From positions 186,001 to 250,000 of the forward strand of contig NZ_JAFCKW010000006.1 of the NCBI RefSeq assembly GCF_018129965.1: a stretch of DNA of 64,000 nucleotides, in the 5' to 3' direction. The translations under genes were made by a program, and so were the position numbers. Positions 9,072 to 18,282 of the stretch are shown piece after piece. Within the stretch, counting starts at the first letter, position 1; every line of letters begins with the position of its first letter. The notes beneath the pieces were generated by a model. That model was given only the letters and a program-made list of their open reading frames with translations. It did no database searches and had not been told where the DNA came from. Source of the stretch: Bradyrhizobium diazoefficiens (GTDB lineage Bacteria; Pseudomonadota; Alphaproteobacteria; Rhizobiales; Xanthobacteraceae).

Positions 9072-11150
9072 ATGGTTCAGGCTATCGTATTCCTGCCTCT
9101 GCTGGGCGCCGTTCTGGCTGGCCTGATCGCGCTGTTCGGCGCGCATGGCCGCAACCCCTCGGGCGACACGGTCGAGCATCACGACGACCACGGTCATGGC
9201 CACGCCCACGCGGCTGCCGCTCACGACGATCATGGGCATGACGACCACGGCCACGACGATCACGGCCATGGTCCGGCCGAGCCGCCGGCGGCGGGCTCGC
9301 GCGGCGCCGAGCTGATCACCACTGCGCTGCTGTTCGTCTCGGCGGCGCTGTCCTGGATGACGCTGGTCGATGTCGGATTCATGCACCATGACTCCCGCAT
9401 TCAGCTGCTGCCCTGGATCTTCTCGGGCGACCTCCAGGTCTGGTGGACGCTGCGCGTCGACACGCTCACGGCCGTGATGCTGGTGGTGGTGACCACGGTC
9501 TCCTCGCTCGTGCACCTCTATTCCATCGGCTACATGGACGAAGACCCGAACCGGCCGCGCTTCTTCGGCTATCTCAGCCTGTTCACCTTCGCCATGCTGA
9601 TGCTGGTGACCGCGGACAACCTCGTGCAGCTGTTCTTCGGCTGGGAGGGCGTGGGTCTCGCCAGCTACCTGCTGATCGGCTTCTGGTACCAGAAGCCGTC
9701 GGCGAACGCCGCGGCGATCAAGGCCTTCGTGGTCAACCGGGTCGGCGACTTCGGGTTTGCGCTCGGCATCTTCGCGATCTTCTACCTGACGAGTTCGACG
9801 GACTTCGAGACCATCTTCCACCAGGCACCGAGCCTGACCGGCAAAACCATCGACCTGTTCGGCTGGCATGCCGACGCGCTGACGCTGACCTGCCTGTTCC
9901 TGTTCATGGGCGCGATGGGCAAGTCGGCGCAGTTCCTGCTGCACACCTGGTTGCCGGACGCGATGGAAGGCCCGACCCCTGTGTCGGCGCTGATTCATGC
10001 CGCCACCATGGTCACGGCCGGCGTCTTCATGGTCGCGCGCCTGTCGCCGCTGTTCGAGCTCGCCCCGAACGCCCAGGCCGTGGTGATGTTCTTCGGCGCC
10101 ACCACCGCGTTCTTCGCGGCGACGATCGGCCTCGTCCAGAACGACATCAAGCGCATCGTCGCCTACTCGACCTGTTCGCAGCTCGGCTACATGTTCGTGG
10201 CGATGGGAGCAGGGGCCTATTCGGTCGGCATGTTCCATCTCTTCACGCACGCCTTCTTCAAGGCGCTGCTGTTCCTGGGCTCCGGCTCGGTGATCTACGC
10301 GATGCACCACGAGCAGGACATCCGCAACATGGGCGGCCTCTGGAAGAAGATCCCCTACACTTATGCGGTGATGGTGGTCGGCACCCTGGCGCTGACCGGC
10401 TTCCCGCTCACCGCCGGCTACTTCTCCAAGGACGCGATCATCGAAGCGGCCTATGCCTCGCACAATCCGTTTGCGACCTACGGCTTCCTAATGACGATCG
10501 TCGCCGCCGGCCTGACCTCGTTCTACTCCTGGCGCCTGATCTTCAAGACCTTCCACGGCGAGCCGCACGACGAGCATCACTACGAGGCTGCGCATGAGGC
10601 ACCGATCTGGATGCTGATCCCGATCGGCGTACTCGCGGTCGGGTCCTTCGTTGCGGGCCTGCCGTTCAAGGAACTGTTCGCCGGTCACGGCATCGAGGAG
10701 TTTTTCCGCGAGTCCATCAAGATGAACCCGCACATCATCGAGGAGATGCACCACATCCCCGAGCACATCGCCTTCCTGCCGACGGTGATGATGGTGCTGG
10801 GCTTCCTGGTGTCGTACCTGTTCTACATCCGCCGGCCATATTTGCCGGTCGAACTCGCGACCACGCAGCCGCTGCTTTACAATTTCCTGCTCAACAAGTG
10901 GTACTTCGACGAGCTCTACCACTTCATCTTCGTCCGTCCGGCGAAGTGGATCGGCTACCAGCTCTGGAAGAAGGGCGACGGCTTCATCATCGACGGTCTC
11001 GGCCCCGACGGCGTCTCCGCCCGCGTGCTGGACCTCACCCGCAACGTCGTGAAGATCCAGACCGGCTATCTCTATCACTACGCCTTTGCCATGTTGATCG
11101 GCGCCGCCGGCCTGATCACCTGGTTCATGTTCGGCTTTGGAGGCCAGTAA
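9072..11150 (+). CDS. nuoL: NADH-quinone oxidoreductase subunit L (ND5), with His-rich insert
   Basis: A 692-residue antiporter-like proton-pumping subunit at the distal end of the membrane arm. Signatures include [20 protein letters not shown] with the essential glutamate, [20 protein letters not shown], and the C-terminal long lateral-helix region after about residue 560. The oddity is between the first helix (residues 3-23) and the second (from about 79): a loop with 13 histidines in residues 36-66, made of repeated DDHGH units. The rest is ordinary ND5. The stop TAA is immediately followed by the nuoM ATG, with no gap. Confidence 0.97.
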   Translation: MVQAIVFLPLLGAVLAGLIALFGAHGRNPSGDTVEHHDDHGHGHAHAAAAHDDHGHDDHGHDDHGHGPAEPPAAGSRGAELITTALLFVSAALSWMTLVDVGFMHHDSRIQLLPWIFSGDLQVWWTLRVDTLTAVMLVVVTTVSSLVHLYSIGYMDEDPNRPRFFGYLSLFTFAMLMLVTADNLVQLFFGWEGVGLASYLLIGFWYQKPSANAAAIKAFVVNRVGDFGFALGIFAIFYLTSSTDFETIFHQAPSLTGKTIDLFGWHADALTLTCLFLFMGAMGKSAQFLLHTWLPDAMEGPTPVSALIHAATMVTAGVFMVARLSPLFELAPNAQAVVMFFGATTAFFAATIGLVQNDIKRIVAYSTCSQLGYMFVAMGAGAYSVGMFHLFTHAFFKALLFLGSGSVIYAMHHEQDIRNMGGLWKKIPYTYAVMVVGTLALTGFPLTAGYFSKDAIIEAAYASHNPFATYGFLMTIVAAGLTSFYSWRLIFKTFHGEPHDEHHYEAAHEAPIWMLIPIGVLAVGSFVAGLPFKELFAGHGIEEFFRESIKMNPHIIEEMHHIPEHIAFLPTVMMVLGFLVSYLFYIRRPYLPVELATTQPLLYNFLLNKWYFDELYHFIFVRPAKWIGYQLWKKGDGFIIDGLGPDGVSARVLDLTRNVVKIQTGYLYHYAFAMLIGAAGLITWFMFGFGGQ
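9177..9272 (+). repeat. His/Asp-rich repeat block within nuoL
   Basis: This stretch encodes NuoL residues 36-67, which contain 13 His and 8 Asp with Gly and Ala and include three successive DDHGH units. At DNA level the units are imperfect 15-base repeats (cacgacgatcatgggcat-like), so they could expand or contract by slippage. Sequence of this composition is typical of metal-binding loops in zinc or nickel transporters and chaperones. In NuoL it would lie in the loop after transmembrane helix 1. Function is unknown. Confidence 0.9.
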
Positions 11151-12659
11151 ATGACGACCTGGCCCATTCTCTCGGTCACGACGTTCCTGCCGTTGGTCGG
11201 CGCGCTGATCGTCTATCTCAGCCGCGGCGATGACGAGGCGGCGCGGCGCAATGCGTGCTGGATCGCGCTCTGGACTACGCTGATCACCTTCGCGGTGTCG
11301 GTGATCCTGGTGCTGCGCTTCGATCCGTCCAACCCGGACTTCCAGTTCGTCGAGAAGGCGAACTGGCTGGCGACCGGCATCACCTACCACATGGGCGTGG
11401 ACGGCATCTCGCTGCCGCTGGTGATCCTGACCACCGCGATCATGCCGTTCTGCATCATCGCGAGCTGGAAGTCGGTCAAGAACCGGGTCCGCGAATACAT
11501 GATGGCGTTCCTGATCCTGGAAACGCTGATGATCGGCACCTTCTCGGCGCTCGATCTCGTGCTGTTCTACCTGTTCTTCGAGGGCGGCCTGATCCCGATG
11601 TTCCTGATCATCGGCATCTGGGGTGGTCCGCGCCGGGTCTACGCCTCGTTCAAGTTCTTCCTCTACACGTTCCTCGGCTCGGTCCTGATGCTGCTTGCCA
11701 TCATGGCGCTGTACTGGAACGGCGGCACCACCGACATCCCGACCCTGATGCACACGGCCGTGCCGCGATCCTTGCAGACCTGGGCGTGGCTGGCCTTCTT
11801 CGCCTCGTTCGCGGTGAAGATGCCGATGTGGCCTGTGCACACCTGGCTTCCCGACGCACACGTCGAGGCTCCGACGGCGGGCTCGGTGGTCCTGGCCGCG
11901 ATCATGCTGAAGATGGGCGGCTATGGCTTCCTGCGCTTCTCGCTGCCGATGTTCCCGCTGGCTTCGCACGACTTCGCGCCGCTGATGTTCACGCTCTCGG
12001 CGATCGCCATCATCTACACCTCGCTGGTGGCGTTGATGCAGGAGGACATGAAGAAGCTGATCGCGTACTCCTCGGTCGCGCATATGGGCTTCGTCACCAT
12101 GGGCATCTTCGCCGGCACCATGCAGGGCGTCGCCGGCGGCGTGTTCCAGATGGTCTCGCACGGCATCGTCTCCGGCGCGCTGTTCCTCTGCGTCGGCGTC
12201 GTCTACGACCGCATGCACACCCGCGAGATCGCGGCCTATGGCGGCCTCGTCAACCGGATGCCGCTCTACGCGCTGGTCTTCATGGTCTTCACCATGGCCA
12301 ATGTCGGTCTGCCCGGCACCAGCGGCTTCGTCGGCGAGTTCATGACGCTGCTCGGCACCTTCAAGGTCTCGATCCCGACAGCCTTCTTCGCCACGACAGG
12401 CGTGATCTTCTCGGCCTGCTACGCGCTGTGGCTCTACCGCAAGGTGGTGTTCGGCGCGCTGGTCAAGCCGTCGATGATGAGCATGAAGGATCTCACCTTC
12501 CGTGAGTGCGTGACGCTGTTCCCGCTGATCGTGCTGACGATCCTGTTCGGCGTCTGGCCGAAGCCGGTGCTCGACATGTCGGCCGCCTCGGTCCAGCAAC
12601 TCGTCAATAATTACAACACCGCTGTGACGGCCGTGAAGGCCGCCGCGCTGCTCCCGTGA
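11151..12659 (+). CDS. nuoM: NADH-quinone oxidoreductase subunit M (ND4)
   Basis: A 502-residue antiporter-like subunit with about 14 helices. Conserved elements visible are [20 protein letters not shown] (helix 5 glutamate), [20 protein letters not shown], and [20 protein letters not shown]. It pumps one proton per NADH in the membrane arm. Its ATG abuts the nuoL stop, and nuoN follows after 22 bases with an AGGTCAGG-like ribosome site. Length matches the family. Confidence 0.98.
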   Translation: MTTWPILSVTTFLPLVGALIVYLSRGDDEAARRNACWIALWTTLITFAVSVILVLRFDPSNPDFQFVEKANWLATGITYHMGVDGISLPLVILTTAIMPFCIIASWKSVKNRVREYMMAFLILETLMIGTFSALDLVLFYLFFEGGLIPMFLIIGIWGGPRRVYASFKFFLYTFLGSVLMLLAIMALYWNGGTTDIPTLMHTAVPRSLQTWAWLAFFASFAVKMPMWPVHTWLPDAHVEAPTAGSVVLAAIMLKMGGYGFLRFSLPMFPLASHDFAPLMFTLSAIAIIYTSLVALMQEDMKKLIAYSSVAHMGFVTMGIFAGTMQGVAGGVFQMVSHGIVSGALFLCVGVVYDRMHTREIAAYGGLVNRMPLYALVFMVFTMANVGLPGTSGFVGEFMTLLGTFKVSIPTAFFATTGVIFSACYALWLYRKVVFGALVKPSMMSMKDLTFRECVTLFPLIVLTILFGVWPKPVLDMSAASVQQLVNNYNTAVTAVKAAALLP

Positions 12660-12681
12660 GCAGGCAGGTCAGGATATCGCC

Positions 12682-14118
12682 ATGAGCTTTGAGACTGCAG
12701 GTTATCAACTGGCGCCGGTGCTGCCCGAGCTCGTGCTCGCGATCGGCGCCATGGCGCTGCTGATGCTGGGCGCCTATCGCGGGCAGGAGACCACCAGGGC
12801 GGTCACCGCGCTCGCGGTCGTGCTGCTGGTCGTGGTCGGCGTGCTCGAATACATGGTGCCCGCGGGCAAGCAGGTGACCTTCGGCGGCAGCTTCATCGTC
12901 GACGACTTCGCCCGCTTCATGAAGATCGTGGCCCTCGTCGGCTCGGCGGTGACGCTGATCCTGTCGACCGAATTCCTGTCCGACCCGTCGCGCCGCATCT
13001 TCGAATACGCGATCCTCGTGCTGCTCTCGACCCTCGGCATGATGGTGCTGATCTCGGCCGGCGATCTGATCGCGCTGTATCTCGGCCTCGAGCTGATGTC
13101 GCTCGCGCTCTACGTCGTGGCGGCCTCGAACCGCGACAACGCCAAGTCGACCGAAGCCGGCCTGAAGTATTTCGTGCTCGGCGCGCTGTCGTCGGGCATG
13201 CTGCTCTACGGCGCCTCGCTGATCTACGGCTTCACCGGAACGGTGACCTTCACCGGCATCGCGACTGCCGCGACGGCTGCTAACGTCGGCCTCATCTTCG
13301 GCCTCGTCTTCCTGCTCGCCGGCCTCTGCTTCAAGGTCTCGGCCGTGCCGTTCCACATGTGGACGCCCGACGTGTACGAGGGCGCCCCGACGCCGGTCAC
13401 CGCCTTCTTCGCCTCCGCGCCGAAGGTCGCCGCGCTCGCCGTCTTCACACGCGTCACCCTGACCGCGTTCCCCGGCATCGTCTCGCAATGGCAGCAGATC
13501 CTGGTGTTCGTGGCGATCGCCTCGATGGCGCTCGGCTCCTTCGCCGCGATCGGCCAGACCAACATCAAGCGCCTGATGGCCTATTCGTCGATCGGCCATA
13601 TGGGCTTCGCCCTGGTCGGGCTTGCCGCCGGCACGCTGGAAGGCGCGCAGGGCGTGGTGATGTACATCGTGATCTATGTCGCGATGACGCTGGGCTCGTT
13701 CTCGATCATCCTCGCCATGAAGCGCAACGGTCAGGCCGTTGAGAAGATCAGCGACTTCGCAGGCCTGTCGCGGACCAATCCGCTGCTCGCCTTCATGTTC
13801 GCGATGCTGCTGTTCTCGCTGGCAGGCGTGCCGCCGCTCGCCGGATTCTTCGGCAAATGGTACGTCTTCGTCGCCGCCATCAAGGCCAATCTGTTCACGC
13901 TGGCCGTCATCGGCGTGCTGACCAGCGTGGTGGGTGCCTACTATTATCTCTCCATCGTCAAGACGATGTATTTCGACGAGCCGGCCGGGCAGGTCGATCC
14001 GGTGCGCGTCGAGGTGAGGGCTGTGCTGGCCGTCTTTGGCCTCTTCAACATCCTGTTTGCGCTGTTTGCGGGCCCGGTCGTGACCGTGGCCTCCGCGGCG
14101 GCCAAGTCGCTGTTCTAG
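12682..14118 (+). CDS. nuoN: NADH-quinone oxidoreductase subunit N (ND2)
   Basis: A 478-residue antiporter-like subunit next to NuoK. Motifs include LIALYLGLELMSLALYVV, the conserved FKVSAVPFHMWTPDVYEGAP, and IKRLMAYSSIGHMGFALVG. Length and the position as last nuo gene are canonical. The stop TAG is followed by one base and then the birA ATG, so the tail of the nuo operon reads on into non-respiratory genes. Confidence 0.98.
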   Translation: MSFETAGYQLAPVLPELVLAIGAMALLMLGAYRGQETTRAVTALAVVLLVVVGVLEYMVPAGKQVTFGGSFIVDDFARFMKIVALVGSAVTLILSTEFLSDPSRRIFEYAILVLLSTLGMMVLISAGDLIALYLGLELMSLALYVVAASNRDNAKSTEAGLKYFVLGALSSGMLLYGASLIYGFTGTVTFTGIATAATAANVGLIFGLVFLLAGLCFKVSAVPFHMWTPDVYEGAPTPVTAFFASAPKVAALAVFTRVTLTAFPGIVSQWQQILVFVAIASMALGSFAAIGQTNIKRLMAYSSIGHMGFALVGLAAGTLEGAQGVVMYIVIYVAMTLGSFSIILAMKRNGQAVEKISDFAGLSRTNPLLAFMFAMLLFSLAGVPPLAGFFGKWYVFVAAIKANLFTLAVIGVLTSVVGAYYYLSIVKTMYFDEPAGQVDPVRVEVRAVLAVFGLFNILFALFAGPVVTVASAAAKSLF

Positions 14119-14119
14119 G

Positions 14120-14926
14120 ATGGGATTCGCGCTCGGTCCTCGCGCCCTCCAGGCGGGCTACAAGCTTGCAGCTTTCGACCGGACCGGCTCGACCAATACC
14201 GACGCAATCGAGCATGCGCGGGCCGGCGAACGCGGCCCGATGTGGTTCGTCACGACGGAGCAGACCGCCGGCCGCGGCCGCCGCCAGCGCGCCTGGATCG
14301 CGCCGCGCGGCAATCTGGCCGCCAGCGTGCTCGAGGTGCTGGACATCACGCCGGGCGTCGCGGCGACCATCGGTTTTGCGGCGGGGCTTGCGGAAGAGGC
14401 CGCCCTTGAGAAGGTCAGTCTCGAGGCCGTGCTTCGTCTTGGCCCGGACCGGCCGAGATACGCCCTGAAATGGCCCAACGACGTGCTCGCGAACGGGCGT
14501 AAGCTGGTCGGCATTGGCCTGGAGGCTGAAGCCATCGGCGATCGCCTTGCTATTGTCGTCGGTATCGGCACCAATGTCGTGGCGGCGCCGGAGGGCACGC
14601 CGACTCCGGCCGTGTCGCTCGCCGCCCTTGGCGTCCAGATCAGTGCTGAAGAGCTGTTCTTCGCGCTCTCGGATGCCTGGGTCGAATTCCGCGGCATCTG
14701 GGACAATGGCCGCGGCTTTGCCGAGATCCGCAAGCTCTGGCTGGACCGGGCGGCTGGCCTCGGCGAGCGGGTCGCGATCAACACGGGGACGATGACGCTG
14801 GACGGCATTTTCGAGACCATCGACGACACCGGTTGCCTGATCGTGCGCACCGCTGACGGCCGACGCCTGCCGGTGGCGGCCGGCGAGGTGTTCTTCGGCT
14901 CGGCCGCCTCCGTGGGAGCTGCGTGA
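14120..14926 (+). CDS. birA: biotin--[acetyl-CoA-carboxylase] ligase, class I (no DNA-binding domain)
   Basis: The protein is 268 residues. The biotinyl-AMP loop appears as GRGRRQRAWIAPRGNLAASV (about residues 52-71; canonical GRGRRGR). The lysine-containing KWPNDVLANGRKLVGIGLEAE matches the biotin-binding KWPNDxxxxxxKxxGIL signature. There is no N-terminal winged helix, so it is a monofunctional ligase that attaches biotin to AccB and other carboxylases. A C-terminal SH3-like domain occupies about residues 220-265. It starts 2 bases after nuoN and overlaps rnj (TGATG), so it is co-translated with both neighbours. Confidence 0.93.
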   Translation: MGFALGPRALQAGYKLAAFDRTGSTNTDAIEHARAGERGPMWFVTTEQTAGRGRRQRAWIAPRGNLAASVLEVLDITPGVAATIGFAAGLAEEAALEKVSLEAVLRLGPDRPRYALKWPNDVLANGRKLVGIGLEAEAIGDRLAIVVGIGTNVVAAPEGTPTPAVSLAALGVQISAEELFFALSDAWVEFRGIWDNGRGFAEIRKLWLDRAAGLGERVAINTGTMTLDGIFETIDDTGCLIVRTADGRRLPVAAGEVFFGSAASVGAA

Positions 14927-16596
14927 TGGCGAAGCCTGACGAACTGGTATTTGCGCCGCTTGGCGGCGTCGGCGAAATCGGCATGAATTTGTCGATCTAT
15001 GGCCTCGGCAACCGCCAGCAGCGGTCCTGGCTCGCGGTCGATCTCGGCGTCTCCTTCGGCGACGAGGAGCACCTGCCGGGCATCGACCTGATCATGCCCG
15101 ACATCAGCTTCCTCGTGAAGGAACGCAAGAACCTGATGGGCCTCGTCCTGACGCACGCCCATGAGGACCATTTCGGCGCCATCATCGACCTCTGGCCGAA
15201 GCTGAAATGCCCGATCTATGCGACCCAGTTCAGCGCGGCGCTGTTCGAGGCCAAGCTTGCGGCCGAGCGGAACGCCCCGAAGATTCCTGTGACGGTGGTG
15301 CCGTCGGGCGGGCGCGTCGATATCGGCCCGTTCAACGTCGAGTTCATTCCGGTCGCGCATTCGATTCCGGAGTCGCACGCGCTGGCGATCCACACCAGCG
15401 CCGGCATCGTGCTGCATACCGGCGACTGGAAGATCGACCCGACCCCGATCATCGGTCGTCCGACCGACGAAAAGCGGCTGCGCGAACTCGGCGACGAGGG
15501 CGTGCTTGCCTTGATCGGCGATTCCACCAATGCCGTGCGCGACGGCCGCTCGCCGTCCGAGGCCGAGGTCGCCAAAACCATCACCGAACTGGTCAAGGCC
15601 GCCAAGGGCCGAGTTGCGGTCACCACCTTTGCCTCCAACGTCGCGCGCCTCAAGGCCGTCGCCGATGCGGCGCGCGCTGCCGACCGCGAGGTCGTCGTGG
15701 TCGGCCGCGCCATGGAGCGTGTGTCGCAGGTCGCGCGCGAGACCGGCTATTTCGACGGCGTGCAGAACTTCCGCTCGACCGATGTCTACGGCCATCTGCC
15801 GCAGGACAAGGTGTTGGCGCTCTGCACCGGAAGCCAGGGCGAGGCCCGCGCCGCGCTGGCGCGCATCGCCAATGACGACCATCCCGAGATCACGCTCAAC
15901 CGCGGCGACTGCGTGATCTTCTCCTCGCGCACCATTCCCGGAAACGAGAAGGCGGTCGGGGCGATCATCAACAATCTGGTGCTGCAGGGCGTCGAGGTCA
16001 TTACCGACCGCGATCATCTGGTCCACGTTTCCGGCCATCCGCGCCGCGACGAGCTGCGCGACATGATCTCCTGGGTCAGGCCGCAACTCCTGATCCCCGT
16101 CCATGGTGAGGCCCTGCATCTGCACGAGCATGCCAAGCTCGCGCGCGCCGCGGGCGTGCCCCGCGTGCTGGTCGTCCGCAACGGCGATCTGGTCAAGCTC
16201 GGCCCCGGCGATCCCGGCGTGGTCGGCGAGGTGCCCTCGGGCCGCCTCTACAAGGACGGCACCATCCTGGAGGATTCAAAGTCCCGCGCGGTGGCTGAGC
16301 GGCGCAAGCTGGCGTTTTCCGGCTGCGCCTTCGTCGCCGTCGCGATGACCGAGCAGGGCGAACTGGCCGATGATCCCGAGGTCGATCTCGTCGGCATTCC
16401 CGAGAAGACCCGGGAGGGCGAGCCCTTCGACGATCTCGTGTTCGATGCCGTGGTCTCCACCATCGAGGGCCTGCCGAAGGCGCGCCGCCGCGATCCGGAC
16501 GCTTTGGCCGAGTCGGTACGACGCGCCGTCCGGTCCGTCATCAACGAACATTGGGGCAAAAAGCCCCCCTGTCTGGTACATGTCCTGACGGTGTAA
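14926..16596 (+). CDS. rnj: ribonuclease J
   Basis: A 556-residue metallo-beta-lactamase / beta-CASP ribonuclease. The zinc motif HAHEDH is at residues 77-82, with further ligands in IPVAHSIPESHALAI and GDSTNAV. The beta-CASP part includes ALCTGSQGEARAALARIA and the conserved histidine stretch HVSGHPRRDELRDMISWVRP. The last 100 residues form the RNase J C-terminal domain. It has 5'-exo and endonuclease activity on mRNA and rRNA precursors. The ATG at 14926 overlaps the birA stop; a GTG one codon upstream is possible but less likely. The arrangement birA-rnj-mce is common in Rhizobiales (from memory). Confidence 0.93.
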   Translation: MAKPDELVFAPLGGVGEIGMNLSIYGLGNRQQRSWLAVDLGVSFGDEEHLPGIDLIMPDISFLVKERKNLMGLVLTHAHEDHFGAIIDLWPKLKCPIYATQFSAALFEAKLAAERNAPKIPVTVVPSGGRVDIGPFNVEFIPVAHSIPESHALAIHTSAGIVLHTGDWKIDPTPIIGRPTDEKRLRELGDEGVLALIGDSTNAVRDGRSPSEAEVAKTITELVKAAKGRVAVTTFASNVARLKAVADAARAADREVVVVGRAMERVSQVARETGYFDGVQNFRSTDVYGHLPQDKVLALCTGSQGEARAALARIANDDHPEITLNRGDCVIFSSRTIPGNEKAVGAIINNLVLQGVEVITDRDHLVHVSGHPRRDELRDMISWVRPQLLIPVHGEALHLHEHAKLARAAGVPRVLVVRNGDLVKLGPGDPGVVGEVPSGRLYKDGTILEDSKSRAVAERRKLAFSGCAFVAVAMTEQGELADDPEVDLVGIPEKTREGEPFDDLVFDAVVSTIEGLPKARRRDPDALAESVRRAVRSVINEHWGKKPPCLVHVLTV

Positions 16597-16666
16597 CTGT
16601 ATTCGCATGGCCTTCCGGGAGGGCGCAATGCTGCTCCTCCGGATCATGCGCTGAGGGAGAAGAAAC

Positions 16667-17071
16667 ATGCTGGGTCGCCTCAACCATGTCGCGATCGCGA
16701 CTAAGGACGCCGTCAAGGCCGCGAGGATCTACGGGGCGGCATTCGGCGCCCAGATTTCGGACGCCGTGCCGCTGCCCGAACATGGCGTCATCACCGTGTT
16801 CGCGACGCTGCCCAACACCAAGATCGAGTTCATCGAGCCGCTCGGCGAGAGCTCTCCGATCGCAAAATTCCTCGAACGCAATGCCGACGGCGGTATCCAC
16901 CATGTCTGCTACGAGGTCGTCGACATCATTGCCTCCCGCGACACGCTGGTGAAGGAGGGCGCCCGGGTGCTTGGCGACGGCGTGCCGAAGATCGGGGCCC
17001 ACGGCAAGCCGGTGCTGTTCCTGCACCCGAAGGACTTTTCCGGCGCACTGGTCGAAATCGAGCAGGCGTAA
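16667..17071 (+). CDS. mce: methylmalonyl-CoA epimerase
   Basis: A 134-residue vicinal-oxygen-chelate fold enzyme interconverting (R)- and (S)-methylmalonyl-CoA. Metal-ligand segments are visible: RLNHVAIATKD (H7), GGIHHVCYEVVD (His near residue 80) and the terminal LHPKDFSGALVEIEQ (glutamate ligand). Length is typical. It lies 70 bases after rnj with a GAGGGAGAAG ribosome-binding sequence just upstream, and 10 bases before the DUF1467 gene. Its partner mutase genes are not in the window. Confidence 0.93.
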   Translation: MLGRLNHVAIATKDAVKAARIYGAAFGAQISDAVPLPEHGVITVFATLPNTKIEFIEPLGESSPIAKFLERNADGGIHHVCYEVVDIIASRDTLVKEGARVLGDGVPKIGAHGKPVLFLHPKDFSGALVEIEQA

Positions 17072-17081
17072 GGCCGCACCC

Positions 17082-17357
17082 ATGGCCATCCAGATTTCCA
17101 CAGCGCTCGCGATCTACTTCGTCATCTGGTGGATCGCGCTGTTCCTGACGCTGCCGTTCGGCGTGCGCAGCCAGCACGAGGATGGCACCGGCGCGCCCGG
17201 CACCGATCCCGGCGCGCCCATTCTGACGCGGATGGGCCGCAAGCTGATCTGGACCACCATTATTTCCGCTGTCATCTACGGTCTTGCCATGGTGGCCTAC
17301 CAGGCCGGCTATCTCTCGATCGAACGCCTGTCGAAACTGATGGGCATGCCGTTCTAG
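17082..17357 (+). CDS. DUF1467 family membrane protein
   Basis: This 91-residue protein has two transmembrane helices, about residues 7-24 and 57-74, and a polar loop between them (RSQHEDGTGAPGTDPGAP). The motif LFLTLPFGVRSQ after helix 1 is the hallmark of DUF1467, a family found almost only in alphaproteobacteria, often beside mce and proS. Function is unknown. The ATG was chosen 10 bases after mce because the reading frame upstream of it runs inside mce. Confidence 0.9.
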   Translation: MAIQISTALAIYFVIWWIALFLTLPFGVRSQHEDGTGAPGTDPGAPILTRMGRKLIWTTIISAVIYGLAMVAYQAGYLSIERLSKLMGMPF

Positions 17358-17459
17358 CTTCACCTATCCCGTGGAGGAGAGGTGCAATACCGGCAGTCGG
17401 CGACGCCGGATTTTGACGCTGTTTGATTTTGTGTTCGTGGAATTTTGTCGGGGAGAACA

Positions 17460-17807
17460 ATGACTTTTCAGAGGATCGTCATCGCGCTTCTGGTGCTCAT
17501 CATCGCCGGTCTCGGGGCCGTCGGTTATGTCGAGTGGAAGATGGCCGTTCAGGCGCGGACAATGAAGGCGTTCGTCGAGGGCTACGTCTTCAATGAAGCC
17601 GTGATGGCCTGCGAGCAGGCCAAGAGTTCGACGCCGTTCAAGTGGAACGGGGGCAAGAGCACCTCGGTGATCGGGCTGAACTCGGTCAAGCTGGACAAAT
17701 ACAACGTCAGCGCCAGCTACACGCTGGTGGCGGACGGCGTCTATTGCGATTACGATCCGATCAAAAGAAAGGGCGAGGTCGGCTCGAGCTTTCTGGAGCG
17801 GGAGTAG
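17460..17807 (+). CDS. small membrane-anchored or exported hypothetical protein
   Basis: Translation from ATG 17460, which is preceded by GGGGAGAACA, gives 115 residues; a TTG 15 bases upstream is an alternative. One hydrophobic helix spans about residues 8-26 (IALLVLIIAGLGAVGYV), followed by a soluble domain with two cysteines (CEQAKS and YCDYDP) and alternating beta-like segments. I do not recognise the family. The ribosome site and the signal-anchor pattern support a real gene. It is convergent with the globin gene, 20 bases from the globin stop. Confidence 0.65.
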   Translation: MTFQRIVIALLVLIIAGLGAVGYVEWKMAVQARTMKAFVEGYVFNEAVMACEQAKSSTPFKWNGGKSTSVIGLNSVKLDKYNVSASYTLVADGVYCDYDPIKRKGEVGSSFLERE

Positions 17808-17827
17808 TCGCGAAAATCATCGTGGCA

Positions 17828-18232
17828 CTACGCTGCGATGGCTGCGAAGGCATCGATCTCGGCGAGCAATGCGTCCCAGGCCTGCGCGATCGCGGGAGAC
17901 CATTCATCGCCGAGCAACTCGCGCAGCGTATCCCTGATCACGGCGAAGAACGTGATGAAGAGCTCGCGCGGCGTGCCATAGCCATCATGCGAGACGACCT
18001 CGCAGGCGATCAGCCGGAACGGCCCGCGACGCTCGCCCGCGAAATCGAGGATCGCCTCAATCGTCAGAGCAAGCATGGACCCCTTCACGAGTTCGCTGCC
18101 TTGCGAGCGAAACATCGCCTGCGTTTCGGGATGCGTTGTGAACAGCCGTTGGTAGACGAGCGGCGTCAGATCTGCGCAGCGCGAGGCCGCGAGTTCAAAG
18201 CTCAGGTCGATCAGGTCGGGAGAAGGATTCAT
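17828..18232 (-). CDS. single-domain globin
   Basis: This 134-residue protein fits a bacterial globin fold. The B/C-helix pattern YQRLFTTHPETQAMF (about residues 27-41) resembles flavohaemoglobin-type globins. The proximal haem ligand is most likely H82 in SHDGYGTPREL, and the G/H helices read LRELLGDEWSPAIAQAWDALL. No reductase domain follows, so it is a lone haem domain; the role could be oxygen or NO sensing or detoxification, but that cannot be decided here. It is transcribed opposite to its neighbours. A hairpin plus T-run lies only about 20 bases upstream of its ATG, which is unusual (see the terminator entry). Confidence 0.75.
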   Translation of the reverse strand: MNPSPDLIDLSFELAASRCADLTPLVYQRLFTTHPETQAMFRSQGSELVKGSMLALTIEAILDFAGERRGPFRLIACEVVSHDGYGTPRELFITFFAVIRDTLRELLGDEWSPAIAQAWDALLAEIDAFAAIAA

Positions 18233-18252
18233 CAGCGCCTCAGCCGCGCAGA

Positions 18253-18282
18253 CAAAAAAAGAGCGGGGCCCTAGCCCCGCTC
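18253..18282 (-). terminator. intrinsic terminator hairpin immediately upstream of the globin start
   Basis: A perfect 9-bp stem (GAGCGGGGC / GCCCCGCTC) with a 4-base loop lies at 18261-18282. Read on the minus strand it is followed by seven consecutive T residues. On the plus strand there is no T-run, so it acts on a minus-strand transcript. Since the globin ATG is at 18232, it either ends a separate RNA made from the 18283-18700 region or attenuates the globin leader. Confidence 0.75.

Noticed and set aside
9177..9272. Short tandem repeats in nuoL as a possible CRISPR-like or minisatellite array
   Set aside because: The units are in-frame codons for DDHGH within nuoL, with no unique spacers and no cas genes. 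They are a coding repeat.
5475..14000. Several long antisense frames over nuoG-nuoN (5475-7583, 9006-10463, 10488-12599)
   Set aside because: All are rich in His, Asp, Arg and Glu with no domain and coincide with well-supported nuo genes. They arise from high GC at third positions.
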